Source: UBA1443 sp964445745
Lineage (GTDB): Bacteria; Omnitrophota; Omnitrophia; Omnitrophales; Aquincolibacteriaceae
Assembly: GCA_964445745.1 (NCBI GenBank)
Contig: CAYULU010000003.1
Location: 1 to 64,000, forward strand
Direction of reading: 5' to 3'
DNA length: 64,000 nucleotides
Part shown: positions 7,844 to 15,734 of the stretch, one piece after another
How positions within the stretch are numbered: position 1 is the stretch's first letter
Layout: each line of letters starts with the position of its first letter
Notes under the pieces: generated by a model
Seen by the model: only the letters and a program-made list of their open reading frames with translations
Told to the model about the DNA's origin: nothing
The model's database searches: none
Position numbers and translations under genes: made by a program

Positions 7844-8125
7844 TCACTCTCCCTGGGCATCAACCAGAGAGACCTCTCTGACAAGATTCAGGGCATTATC
7901 ATATTTTTTAAGTTTCCTGCCCACCAGCACAACCACACCTCCATCGTCCGCTGCAACCATGGAAGGCTGTCCCACGCAACATGCCACCGTTTTCTCGTTA
8001 CCTCTCTCTTCCCCACCCGTATCCCCCGTAATTCCTGAGAGCTCCGGCCCTTCTATCGCCAAAGCAAAAGGCAACAAGCTCAACATGATGATCGCAAGAA
8101 AATAGAAGGTTTTTTGCGTAACCAT
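7844..8125 (-). CDS. Small secreted hypothetical protein, 93 aa
   Basis: A hydrophobic N-terminal segment (FYFLAIIMLSLLPFALA) acts as a signal peptide; the mature part includes a CC pair and a beta-strand-like tail, SMVAADDGGVVVLVGRKLKK and YDNALNLVREVSL, resembling a single blade of a beta-propeller-like or PQQ-like repeat. I placed the start at the ATG at 8125; a TTG start at 8155 in the same frame is less likely. It follows fba by 32 nt and may be in the same transcript. Function unknown. Confidence 0.6.
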   Translation of the reverse strand: MVTQKTFYFLAIIMLSLLPFALAIEGPELSGITGDTGGEERGNEKTVACCVGQPSMVAADDGGVVVLVGRKLKKYDNALNLVREVSLVDAQGE

Positions 8126-8157
8126 ACCTGCCAAAGAAGTGTGTCGTCTGAACAAGC

Positions 8158-9165
8158 TTAAGCCTTGCCCGCGGAACCAAGCACCTTCTCGTTTTTGTGT
8201 TTATACATCGCAATCAGCGCGTCCCGGGCTGGGCCAAGATATTTACGCGGATCGAATTCCGCAGGTTTTTCTCTGAAAACTTTACGAACGGCGGCCGTCA
8301 TCCAAAGCCGCCCGTCGGAATCAATATTGACCTTGCAAACCGCAGATTGAGCGGCCTGCCGGAGTTGCTCCTCAGGGATACCGATAGAATCCTTCAGTGC
8401 GCCACCGTTATCATTGATGATTTTCACCGCCTCCTGAGGAACGGACGAAGACCCGTGAAGCACTATCGGGAAACCAGGAATTTTCTGCTCAATTTCCTTC
8501 AGGATATCAAATCGGAGCGGGGGCGGAATAAGAATCCCTTCCGCATTCCTCGTACACTGTGCCGGCTTAAACTTATTGGCACCGTGTGAAGTCCCGATCG
8601 AAATCGCAAGGGAGTCCACGCCGGTTTCCTTGACAAATTTGACCACATCATTCGGGTCCGTATAAGTTGAGTGCTCGGCACTCACTTCATCTTCAATCCC
8701 GGCCAAGACACCCAGTTCCCCCTCCACCGTCACATCATACTTGTGAGCCAACTCAACCACCTGTCGGGTCAACTCAATATTTTTCTCAAATGAATGGTGG
8801 GATCCGTCAATCATGACCGAAGAAAAACCAGATTCAATGCAAGACTTGGCAAGTTCAAACGTGTCCCCATGGTCCAGATGAAGGGCCATCGGGATAGGCT
8901 TAAGGCCCTTTTCTTTGGCGTAAGCCTTCATCATCTCCACCGCCCCTTTCCCCATGTATTCAAGGAGCGTTTGATTGGCATACTTTCGCGCACCGCTTGA
9001 AACCTGAAGAATCACGGGAGATTGTGTCTCGACGCATGCCATCACGATGGCCTGGATTTGCTCCATGTTGTTGAAGTTATAAGCCGGGATGGCGTACCCA
9101 CCCTTCATGGCGTTGGCAAACATCTCGCGCGTATTAACAAAACCAAGCTCTTTGTAAGTAACCAT
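8158..9165 (-). CDS. fba: Class II fructose-bisphosphate aldolase
   Basis: Zinc-dependent aldolase of glycolysis and gluconeogenesis, splitting fructose 1,6-bisphosphate into dihydroxyacetone phosphate and glyceraldehyde 3-phosphate. The class II signature ALHLDHGD (residues 94-101) carries the catalytic Asp and the first metal-binding His; VEGELGVLAG and VLHGSSSVP are the other family blocks. Length 335 aa is normal. AAAAGGAGTCATGAA precedes the ATG. It follows rubrerythrin by 43 nt and is probably cotranscribed from the promoter at 9875-9902. Confidence 0.95.
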   Translation of the reverse strand: MVTYKELGFVNTREMFANAMKGGYAIPAYNFNNMEQIQAIVMACVETQSPVILQVSSGARKYANQTLLEYMGKGAVEMMKAYAKEKGLKPIPMALHLDHGDTFELAKSCIESGFSSVMIDGSHHSFEKNIELTRQVVELAHKYDVTVEGELGVLAGIEDEVSAEHSTYTDPNDVVKFVKETGVDSLAISIGTSHGANKFKPAQCTRNAEGILIPPPLRFDILKEIEQKIPGFPIVLHGSSSVPQEAVKIINDNGGALKDSIGIPEEQLRQAAQSAVCKVNIDSDGRLWMTAAVRKVFREKPAEFDPRKYLGPARDALIAMYKHKNEKVLGSAGKA

Positions 9166-9208
9166 TTCATGACTCCTTTTTTAATTTGAAATTTCAGATT
9201 TTGGAAAA

Positions 9209-9796
9209 TCAGTAATTCTCGATCCAGATTTCGAAATGTCCCTTCGGGTGATCGCACACCGGGCAACGCTCTGGTGCTCTTGAGGCTTCCACAATATAGC
9301 CGCATTCCAGACATTTCCAGAACACCTTGCCGTCCTTGACAAAAAGTTTATGCTGTTCCAAAGCATCATGAAGTTTCCGGTAGCGAGTCTCGTGGCGCTT
9401 TTCAACCATCGATACATGCTTGAACGTGCGGGCCACTTCCGGGAACCCTTCTTGATCCGCTGTTTCCGCAAACGCGGGGTAAAGATCCGACCATTCTTCC
9501 TTTTCCCCGTTTGCGGCAGCTTCAAGATTCTTAAGAGTATCCGCAAATGCAATCGGATACGACGCGCGAATTTCCTGCATTGCGTCCTGCAAGCCACCCG
9601 CCAGAAGATGCTTATAAAACAATTTCGCGTGTTCTTTTTCGTTGTCCGCAGTCTCCATAAAAATATTGGAAATCTGCCGGTATCCCTCCTTCATGGCCGT
9701 GGAAGCATAATAGGTGTAACGCATCCGTGCCTGGGATTCACCAGCGAAAGATTTCATAAGATTTTCCGAGGTTCGTGTCCCTTTCAGGTCTTTCAT
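9209..9796 (-). CDS. rbr: Rubrerythrin
   Basis: Non-haem diiron peroxidase that reduces hydrogen peroxide with electrons from rubredoxin or NADH partners; typical of anaerobes exposed to oxygen. The N-terminal ferritin-like four-helix domain carries SFAGESQARMRYTYYA (conserved E20) and TADNEKEHAKLF, and VEKRHETRY near residue 131. The C-terminal rubredoxin domain has two Cys pairs, C162/C165 and C178/C181 (KCLECGY and CPVCDHP). Length 195 aa is normal. CTAGGAGAGAAATTCT leads into the ATG. It is the first gene after a strong promoter. Confidence 0.96.
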   Translation of the reverse strand: MKDLKGTRTSENLMKSFAGESQARMRYTYYASTAMKEGYRQISNIFMETADNEKEHAKLFYKHLLAGGLQDAMQEIRASYPIAFADTLKNLEAAANGEKEEWSDLYPAFAETADQEGFPEVARTFKHVSMVEKRHETRYRKLHDALEQHKLFVKDGKVFWKCLECGYIVEASRAPERCPVCDHPKGHFEIWIENY

Positions 9797-9874
9797 AGAA
9801 TTTCTCTCCTAGTTGCATTATGTTAACGGGAAATGAACGAAAGATTCAGACGTTGAATTGAGTAAAGCGAGAGG

Positions 9875-9902
9875 ATTATATCAAACCTCTTTCAAATGTA
9901 AA
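9875..9902 (-). promoter_or_regulatory. Sigma70-type promoter of the rubrerythrin-aldolase unit
   Basis: On the minus strand TTTACA (9897-9902), 16 bp, then a perfect TATAAT (9875-9880). The leader to the rubrerythrin start at 9796 is about 70 nt. No operator-like palindrome is evident in the spacer. Confidence 0.7.
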
Positions 9903-9973
9903 CCATCGATGACTGGATCCCAGAGGCCCAAAACTATCTCGTCATGCTTGGGGGAAATTGGGAGAACGGATGA

Positions 9974-11137
9974 TCAGGAGCTTCCGACCTCATACTTTCC
10001 GTCAGGCCGCCGGTGAATTTTTCCATCAAGTTCCAGCTTTAAGAGCGTTCCGGGTAGCTCCCCCGGATCAAGCCCCGTGATATCAAGAATTTCATCCGTC
10101 ATTAAACTTCCTTCTTCGTTCAGCGCCTCAATCACGCAATTTGAATTCTCCCCTGCCGGCAAGAGAGGCGTTTCCCTTTCAGGATTTTGAGGTTTAGGCA
10201 GAAAGTCTTTCTCATCCACAATCCTCTTGAATGAACAAACAACGGATGCACTCGAAACAGGGGCAGACACCTCGGTTGAAAAAACTTTCCACCTTCCTGA
10301 AAGGGCCTCGAAAACCTCTTCCGGGCTCTCCACGAGAGCGGCACCTTCCTTGATCAACTGATGGGTTCCACGCGAGGTTAATTGATCCACAGGCCCCGGG
10401 ATCGAAAACACTTCTCGCCCCTGATCCAGCGCTTCATGGGCTGTAATCAGAGAACCGCTCCGCGAGTGGGCCTCCACTACAAGGACTCCATGACTGAGAC
10501 CGGAAATAATCCGGTTGCGTCTGGGAAAGTTTTCTGCAAGGGGCGGCGTCCCGATCGCATATTCACTTATCAGAACGCCTTTTCGGGCAATCTGCTCAAA
10601 CAATTTCACATGTTCTTTAGGATAAACAATGTCGATCCCGCAACCCAGTACTGCGATCGTCCTCCCATACGGTACATCCAGGGCAGCTTCATGCGCCGCC
10701 TGATCAATGCCGCGCGCCAACCCCGAAACGATCGTGATACCTTTAGAGGCTAACTCCCCTGAAAACCTTTTAGCCTGTGTCCGGCCATAAAAACTCGGGT
10801 GACGGGTTCCAACGATCGCTAAGGCATTCTCATCATTGAACTCAAATCTCCCTTTCATGTAAAGGACCAGGGGCGGATCAGCAATTTCTTTAAGCGAGAC
10901 CGGATAAGCGTCCTCAAGAATTGCACAAAGTGAAACCCCCTTCTGCCAGCATAAGGAAAGTTCTTTTTGCGGATCGAAAGTAATGTGCCCGACAGCACTC
11001 TGGGAATCCAGCAACTCGACCACCCGGCCCGGGCAATGCCCTTCCGCAAAAAGATTTCGCGCCCGGCGGCGATCTTCAATACCAAGACGGTTTAGAAGGA
11101 GCAAGGCCATCCAGTCTTTTTCAGAAAGCGAATTCAT
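9974..11137 (-). CDS. dprA: DNA-processing protein DprA
   Basis: Loads RecA on incoming single-stranded DNA during natural transformation. The Rossmann-like DprA core carries VGTRHPSFYGR, VSGLARGIDQAAHEAAL, GCGIDIVYPKEH and FPRRNRIISGLS. A C-terminal winged-helix domain is visible from about residue 325 (GSLMTDEILDITGLDPGEL). The 387-aa start at the ATG at 11137 is preferred over a TTG at 11185. That ATG overlaps the stop of a 19-codon upstream ORF. The gene follows aroB after 151 nt and has its own candidate promoter. Confidence 0.93.
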   Translation of the reverse strand: MNSLSEKDWMALLLLNRLGIEDRRRARNLFAEGHCPGRVVELLDSQSAVGHITFDPQKELSLCWQKGVSLCAILEDAYPVSLKEIADPPLVLYMKGRFEFNDENALAIVGTRHPSFYGRTQAKRFSGELASKGITIVSGLARGIDQAAHEAALDVPYGRTIAVLGCGIDIVYPKEHVKLFEQIARKGVLISEYAIGTPPLAENFPRRNRIISGLSHGVLVVEAHSRSGSLITAHEALDQGREVFSIPGPVDQLTSRGTHQLIKEGAALVESPEEVFEALSGRWKVFSTEVSAPVSSASVVCSFKRIVDEKDFLPKPQNPERETPLLPAGENSNCVIEALNEEGSLMTDEILDITGLDPGELPGTLLKLELDGKIHRRPDGKYEVGSS

Positions 11138-11193
11138 AAGCGACCAAGCTTCGAAGAACGTGTGTTGGAAGCATACATATCGCAAATTTTCAT
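11134..11193 (-). CDS. Possible 19-aa upstream ORF coupled to dprA
   Basis: An ATG at 11193 opens a 19-codon frame (MKICDMYASNTRSSKLGRL) whose TGA stop overlaps the dprA ATG as ATGA. It begins only 6 nt after the -10 of the candidate promoter at 11200-11228, so it would be leaderless or nearly so. Such an arrangement could set dprA translation by coupling. It has no homologues I recognise and may be chance. Confidence 0.3.
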   Translation of the reverse strand: MKICDMYASNTRSSKLGRL

Positions 11194-11199
11194 GAGAAG

Positions 11200-11228
11200 A
11201 GGATACGATAAAATTGTTTATAGATCAA
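11200..11228 (-). promoter_or_regulatory. Candidate promoter upstream of dprA
   Basis: On the minus strand TTGATC (11223-11228), 17 bp AT-rich spacer, TATCCT (11200-11205). Four matches in each hexamer. The surrounding 60 bp is much more AT-rich than the flanking genes. Confidence 0.45.
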
Positions 11229-11288
11229 TATATATTTCATTTTCCATCAATCTTGTAGCGTATGATCCCCTTGGGGAGGAAAAGGGGG

Positions 11289-12386
11289 TTACTTTGCGCC
11301 GAAGAGACGAAGAATATTGCGGATTTCGCCGGCAGGAATTCCTGCTCGGATCATGACTTTACCGATTCGCACGGGAAGAACGAACCGGAGCTGGCCTTGA
11401 GCTTTTTTCTTATCTCTCATCATAGCTCGAAAACTGGCGGCAGTATCAATTTTCAATGCATCGACTGAAACCGGCAAACCAAAGGCCTTGAGCAAATTCA
11501 TTTGTCGCTTCACAAAACCCGGCGAACAAATACCAAGCTCGGCCGCAAGATGAGCCGCCATCACCATTCCGATCGCGACAGCTTCTCCATGGACAATTTT
11601 TTTATACCTTGTGGCATTTTCAATTCCGTGACCAAAAGTATGTCCGTAGTTAAGAATGATCCGCTCCCCACGGGTTTCAAACTCATCCCGGATGACAACT
11701 TCCGCTTTGATTCGTGCCGAATCGGTTACGATTCTTTCCAGAGCGGCCGGATTTTTATTAAGGATTTTGGAGGCGTTCGATTCAAGAAAGTCGAAAAGGC
11801 CCGGATCGCGGATAACTCCATACTTCACGACTTCCGCAAGCGATGCCCTAAGCTCGCGTTCAGGGAGCGACTTCAGCACATTCATATCCGAAACCACAAG
11901 GGCGGGAGGATAAAATGAACCCATCATATTTTTCCCCTCGGGCAAGTTAATCCCTGTCTTCCCGCCAATCGAGCTGTCGACCTGCGCCAGGAGTGTCGTC
12001 GCAACATTAACATAAGGAATCCCGCGCAAATACACAGAGGCGGCAAACCCCGAAAGATCGCTTACGACCCCCCCTCCTATCGCCAAGATCCCGTCCGTTC
12101 GTTCAAAACCCTTGGCAAGAAGATTGCGAAGCAACCGAAAGAGCTCCGCCTGTGACTTAGCCTGCTCTCCGTCCAATACCTTGTGAAAATAAACAGTATA
12201 TCCGTTTCTTTTCAAGGAACCGGCGGTAGAACGCGCGTAGACCGAAACTCCGGTTTGAAAAATAACCATCACTCGAGCCTTGGGACGAAAAATTCCCTTA
12301 ACAAACTGGCCGATCTTCCCCAAGAGCCCCTTGCCGATTACAACCTTGTACTTTCTCTTTTGACTATCAACGGGAATGATTTTCAT
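11289..12386 (-). CDS. aroB: 3-dehydroquinate synthase
   Basis: Second enzyme of the shikimate pathway, making 3-dehydroquinate from DAHP with NAD and a divalent metal. NAD-binding GILAIGGGVVSDLSGFAA, the conserved VDSSIGGKTGINLPEGKN, and metal ligands in SLAEVVKYGVI and NYGHTFGHGIE are all present. Length 365 aa is standard. AAGAAGGTAGA precedes the ATG; the gene starts 9 nt after aroK. Part of the aroE-pilD-aroC-aroK-aroB run. Confidence 0.96.
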   Translation of the reverse strand: MKIIPVDSQKRKYKVVIGKGLLGKIGQFVKGIFRPKARVMVIFQTGVSVYARSTAGSLKRNGYTVYFHKVLDGEQAKSQAELFRLLRNLLAKGFERTDGILAIGGGVVSDLSGFAASVYLRGIPYVNVATTLLAQVDSSIGGKTGINLPEGKNMMGSFYPPALVVSDMNVLKSLPERELRASLAEVVKYGVIRDPGLFDFLESNASKILNKNPAALERIVTDSARIKAEVVIRDEFETRGERIILNYGHTFGHGIENATRYKKIVHGEAVAIGMVMAAHLAAELGICSPGFVKRQMNLLKAFGLPVSVDALKIDTAASFRAMMRDKKKAQGQLRFVLPVRIGKVMIRAGIPAGEIRNILRLFGAK

Positions 12387-12395
12387 TCTACCTTC

Positions 12396-12902
12396 TTATT
12401 GTTTTAAATGTCTCATGATCTTCCGGGCCACCGATTCAGGAGACAAACCATCCGTCATCACGGAAAAATCACACGTGGTCTTATACCTGTCCCCCCGCCC
12501 TTCCAGAATTCTTTCGAGCGATCCCCTCGGATCCGAAGTATTAAGGAGCGGCCGGTTTTTGTTCTGACAAACCCTCTCCCATAAAACAGGAAGGGACGCT
12601 TCCAAAAAAATCACCTTCCCTGTCATTCGCATCTGTTCAACGTTTTCGTCCCGAAGAACAATCCCGCCGCCGGTTGAAAAAACCTGTCTCTCTTTCAGAG
12701 AGAACTCCTTAAGTACGCAGGTCTCCACATCACGGAAATACGGTTCTCCTTCAGAAGAAAAAATTGCGGTGATCGAACGGCCTTCTTTTTTTTCAATTTC
12801 CGAATCAAGATCGATAAAACCATAACTCATCAAGGCGGCCAACGCCCTTCCGGTAACACTTTTCCCGGCGCCCATCATTCCGGTAAGGTATAGATTAGGC
12901 AC
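12396..12902 (-). CDS. aroK: Shikimate kinase
   Basis: Phosphorylates shikimate at O3 with ATP. P-loop GMMGAGKS at residues 8-15, magnesium-binding D31/D33 in FIDLDSEIE, the substrate-binding region FRDVET and STGGGIVLR. Length 168 aa matches the family. It overlaps the end of aroC by 8 nt, so translation is probably coupled. Confidence 0.95.
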   Translation of the reverse strand: MPNLYLTGMMGAGKSVTGRALAALMSYGFIDLDSEIEKKEGRSITAIFSSEGEPYFRDVETCVLKEFSLKERQVFSTGGGIVLRDENVEQMRMTGKVIFLEASLPVLWERVCQNKNRPLLNTSDPRGSLERILEGRGDRYKTTCDFSVMTDGLSPESVARKIMRHLKQ

Positions 12903-14013
12903 AAATTTGCCTCAAATAACCCTCGTAATTACGCCGGATTTCCCTCATCGAATCTCCGCCAAATTTCTCAAGAAACGAACGAGCGAGCACATAAGCCACA
13001 AGGGACTCCCCGATAACACTTCCCGCCGGGACCGCGCAGAAATCACTCCTCTCAAAGTCAGCCCTCTCAGCTTTTCGGGTTTTCATATTCACAGAGCTTA
13101 GGGGACTCGCAAGGGTCGCGATGGGTTTCATGGTCACTTTCACAACCACAGCCTCTCCGTTGGTCATACCGCCTTCAATCCCGCCCGCACGATTGGTCTT
13201 GTGATAATAACCTCTTGCCTTGGAATAAAAAATTTCATCGTGAGCCTCAGAACCCCACAGGGATGCAAGCTGGTCACCGACGCCTATCTCAATCGCCTTG
13301 GCAGACTGCTGGCTCATCAGAATTTGCGCAAGTTGGGCGTCAATCTTTCGCTCGTAGTGCACATAAGAACCCAACCCGATCGGCAAGCCTTCTGCTCGTA
13401 TTTCATATTTGCCGCCAAGAGTATCTTTCTGTTTCTGGGCTTTTTCAATCGCCCGGATCATCGCTTGTTCTGTTTTCCTGCAGATACAGTTCACCAGAGA
13501 GCCTTTGGTGAGCCTGCGAATTTCGTCCACCGAGAACACTTCTTTTGGCAGCACCGCCGGTCCGATCTGGATCACATGCCCCGCAATCTCGATTCCAAAT
13601 TCCCTAAGAAAAAGTTTACAGACCGCCCCCACAGCAACCCGCATCGTGGTCTCCCGTGCGCTCGAACGTTCCAGAACCGAGCGAATGTTCTGATGGTATT
13701 TGAGGGATCCCGCAAGATCCGCATGACCCGGCCGCGGCCGCTCAATAGAGGGGAGGACATCGACCGTATGGTCTTTATTTTTCAAGAGCAACCCCATCGG
13801 AGCTCCGGTCGTTTTTTTCCGGATGACCCCACCCATGATTTCAACATAATCCGTCTCGATTTTTTGTCTTCCGCCACGCCCAAACCCTTCCTGGCGGCGG
13901 CGCAATTCGCCGTTAATATAATCCATATCAACCCCAAGTCCGCTTGGCATGCCTTCCAGAATTACAGCCATATACCTTCCGTGAGATTCACCGGTCGTGA
14001 TATAGTTCAGCAT
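12895..14013 (-). CDS. aroC: Chorismate synthase
   Basis: Last step of the shikimate pathway, an anti-elimination of EPSP using reduced FMN. Family blocks GESHGRYMAVILEGMPSG at the N-terminus, RPRPGHADLAGSLKY, ERSSARETTMRVAVGA, and GGMTNGEAVVV. Length 372 aa is normal. It starts 3 nt after pilD and overlaps aroK. No dedicated flavin reductase is seen nearby. Confidence 0.96.
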   Translation of the reverse strand: MLNYITTGESHGRYMAVILEGMPSGLGVDMDYINGELRRRQEGFGRGGRQKIETDYVEIMGGVIRKKTTGAPMGLLLKNKDHTVDVLPSIERPRPGHADLAGSLKYHQNIRSVLERSSARETTMRVAVGAVCKLFLREFGIEIAGHVIQIGPAVLPKEVFSVDEIRRLTKGSLVNCICRKTEQAMIRAIEKAQKQKDTLGGKYEIRAEGLPIGLGSYVHYERKIDAQLAQILMSQQSAKAIEIGVGDQLASLWGSEAHDEIFYSKARGYYHKTNRAGGIEGGMTNGEAVVVKVTMKPIATLASPLSSVNMKTRKAERADFERSDFCAVPAGSVIGESLVAYVLARSFLEKFGGDSMREIRRNYEGYLRQICA

Positions 14014-14016
14014 AGA

Positions 14017-14808
14017 TCAGACTCCGTATAGTGTTGACAAAAAATTTAAAATTTTCGCACCCTCAAAAAAGAAGATGACCGACATGAGAGCCAAAAAAGG
14101 GCCGTACGGTATGGTCTCCTGTCTTTTCACAAAACGATAAAAAATCGCATAAGGAAGCGCAATAAACGGGGAAAACATGAAAACAAGCAACGTCTTTTCA
14201 ATCCCGATAAATGCCCCGGTCATCGCCAGAAGTTTGATGTCTCCGCCCCCCATACTTTCCTTACGAAACACAAGCTTCCCAAGCCAGCCCGTAAGCACAA
14301 GAATAGCGCCCCCGCCGATCAAACCGATCGCACTCGCAAAGAGTTTATGATACCACAAGCCCTCTGGAAAGGCGCTCGTATTCAAAACACTCACCACGAG
14401 GCCAAAAAACATGCCGGGGATTGTAATTAAATCGGGAATGAGACCCGTCTCCAAATCAGTCAGCGTCACCACAATCATCGCCGAAACAAAAACAACGGCG
14501 ATCGCAAACCCCGTTGAAAGTCCATACGTTCGCCAAATCAAAAGCCAGCTAACAGCCGTCAAAAGCTCTACAAAAAAGTAACGAAATGATATCGGTCGTT
14601 TACATCGGAAACATTTGCCCCCAAGAATCAAGTAACTGAGGATCGGGATGTTTTCATACCAAGGAATTGGAATTTTGCATTTGGGGCAATACGAACCCGG
14701 CCATACAATCGAAAGTTCCCGCGGCATCCGGTGGATACAGACATTCAAAAAACTTCCAACAATCGCCCCAAACATGAAAACAAATGCAGTATACAATGGT
14801 TCCATCAT
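14017..14808 (-). CDS. pilD: Prepilin peptidase (type IV pilin / type II secretion)
   Basis: Inner-membrane aspartyl protease that cleaves and N-methylates type IV prepilins and pseudopilins. The cytoplasmic zinc site has C41/C44 (CPKC) and C66/C69 (CFRC); catalytic aspartates are D118 (TDLETGLIPD) and D190 in the GxGD-type motif GGGD. About seven hydrophobic segments. It overlaps aroE by 4 nt and is 3 nt from aroC, embedded in the aromatic amino-acid operon, an arrangement I recall from several other phyla. It implies pili, pseudopili or type II secretion encoded elsewhere, in line with dprA and natural transformation. Confidence 0.94.
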   Translation of the reverse strand: MMEPLYTAFVFMFGAIVGSFLNVCIHRMPRELSIVWPGSYCPKCKIPIPWYENIPILSYLILGGKCFRCKRPISFRYFFVELLTAVSWLLIWRTYGLSTGFAIAVVFVSAMIVVTLTDLETGLIPDLITIPGMFFGLVVSVLNTSAFPEGLWYHKLFASAIGLIGGGAILVLTGWLGKLVFRKESMGGGDIKLLAMTGAFIGIEKTLLVFMFSPFIALPYAIFYRFVKRQETIPYGPFLALMSVIFFFEGAKILNFLSTLYGV

Positions 14809-15734
14809 GCTCCGCCTTTCAGTCGAATCTTCTCCATCAATGCCTCACGCATGACCGAAACCGGAGCCTTACGCCGGGTCCAGCATTCGAAGGCACGTAC
14901 CCCCTGATAAAGCAACATACTGCTACCATTCAAAGTCCGGTGCCCCCGTTTTTTCGCAGCCGCAAGAAACGCGGTCTCAACCGGGTTATAAATCAAATCC
15001 ATAAAAAGTTTGGGATCGTCTTTTTTTTGCAACACTGTCCGCCCACGCAAAACCTTTCCCTTTTTTCTTGCGTTCGGAATCCACTCTGCCGAAACGGGCA
15101 AGGGGTCATCTTTTTTGAGACCGAGTGGCGTCGCATTAACAACCAGGTCCGCTTGCGCAATCAGAGAACCAATTTCAGGATCTCCCGCTCGAAGCGGCAA
15201 ACATTCTGTTCCTTTAAATATTTTTTGAAAATCCCGGATGATGTTTTCGGCTTTACCTGGAACCGCATCCACAACCGACAATTTTCTTATACCTCGCAAA
15301 CACAGTCCATAAGTAACGGCCCGCGACGCCCCGCCCGCACCAAGAACTACTGCTTTTTTGTTACGGGGACAAAAATGTCCTTCACGAGATAACGTGATCA
15401 AAAATCCTTCCATATCGGTGTTCGTGCCACACCAGCGATTTCCTTTTCTATAGACTGTGTTGACCGCTCCAATGGCTCGCGCTTCAGGAGAAATCTGATC
15501 GAGAAACTTCAGCACCACTTCCTTGTAGGGTACTGTAACGTTAAATCCGGACAGTTGGGACTTTTTGATGTACCTCATGGCATCGCGAAAACCCGCAGAG
15601 TCTAGCTCCAGGACAATATAGTTGGCATCTATCCCAAGTGCACGAAATCCGGCCTCGTGCATATCGGGAGATAATGTGTGAGCCAGGGGATAACCAAAAA
15701 TTCCGAACAGTTGGAATGGGGCTGGCGGCTTCAC
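14805..15734 (-). CDS. aroE: Shikimate dehydrogenase
   Basis: NADPH-dependent reduction of 3-dehydroshikimate. Substrate domain GYPLAHTLSPDMH and SGFNVTVPYKE (with the catalytic lysine), NADP domain VLGAGGASRAV, and the C-terminal LYQGVRAFECWT. Length 309 aa is slightly long because of inserts around residues 185-215. Overlaps leuA upstream by 4 nt and pilD downstream by 4 nt, so it joins the branched-chain and aromatic runs. Confidence 0.94.
   Translation of the reverse strand: MKPPAPFQLFGIFGYPLAHTLSPDMHEAGFRALGIDANYIVLELDSAGFRDAMRYIKKSQLSGFNVTVPYKEVVLKFLDQISPEARAIGAVNTVYRKGNRWCGTNTDMEGFLITLSREGHFCPRNKKAVVLGAGGASRAVTYGLCLRGIRKLSVVDAVPGKAENIIRDFQKIFKGTECLPLRAGDPEIGSLIAQADLVVNATPLGLKKDDPLPVSAEWIPNARKKGKVLRGRTVLQKKDDPKLFMDLIYNPVETAFLAAAKKRGHRTLNGSSMLLYQGVRAFECWTRRKAPVSVMREALMEKIRLKGGA

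Noticed and set aside
13201..14031. Long plus-strand frame of 276 codons opposite aroC
   Set aside because: It lies wholly antisense to a well-conserved chorismate synthase, has no ribosome binding site and no family resemblance. It is a codon-bias shadow.
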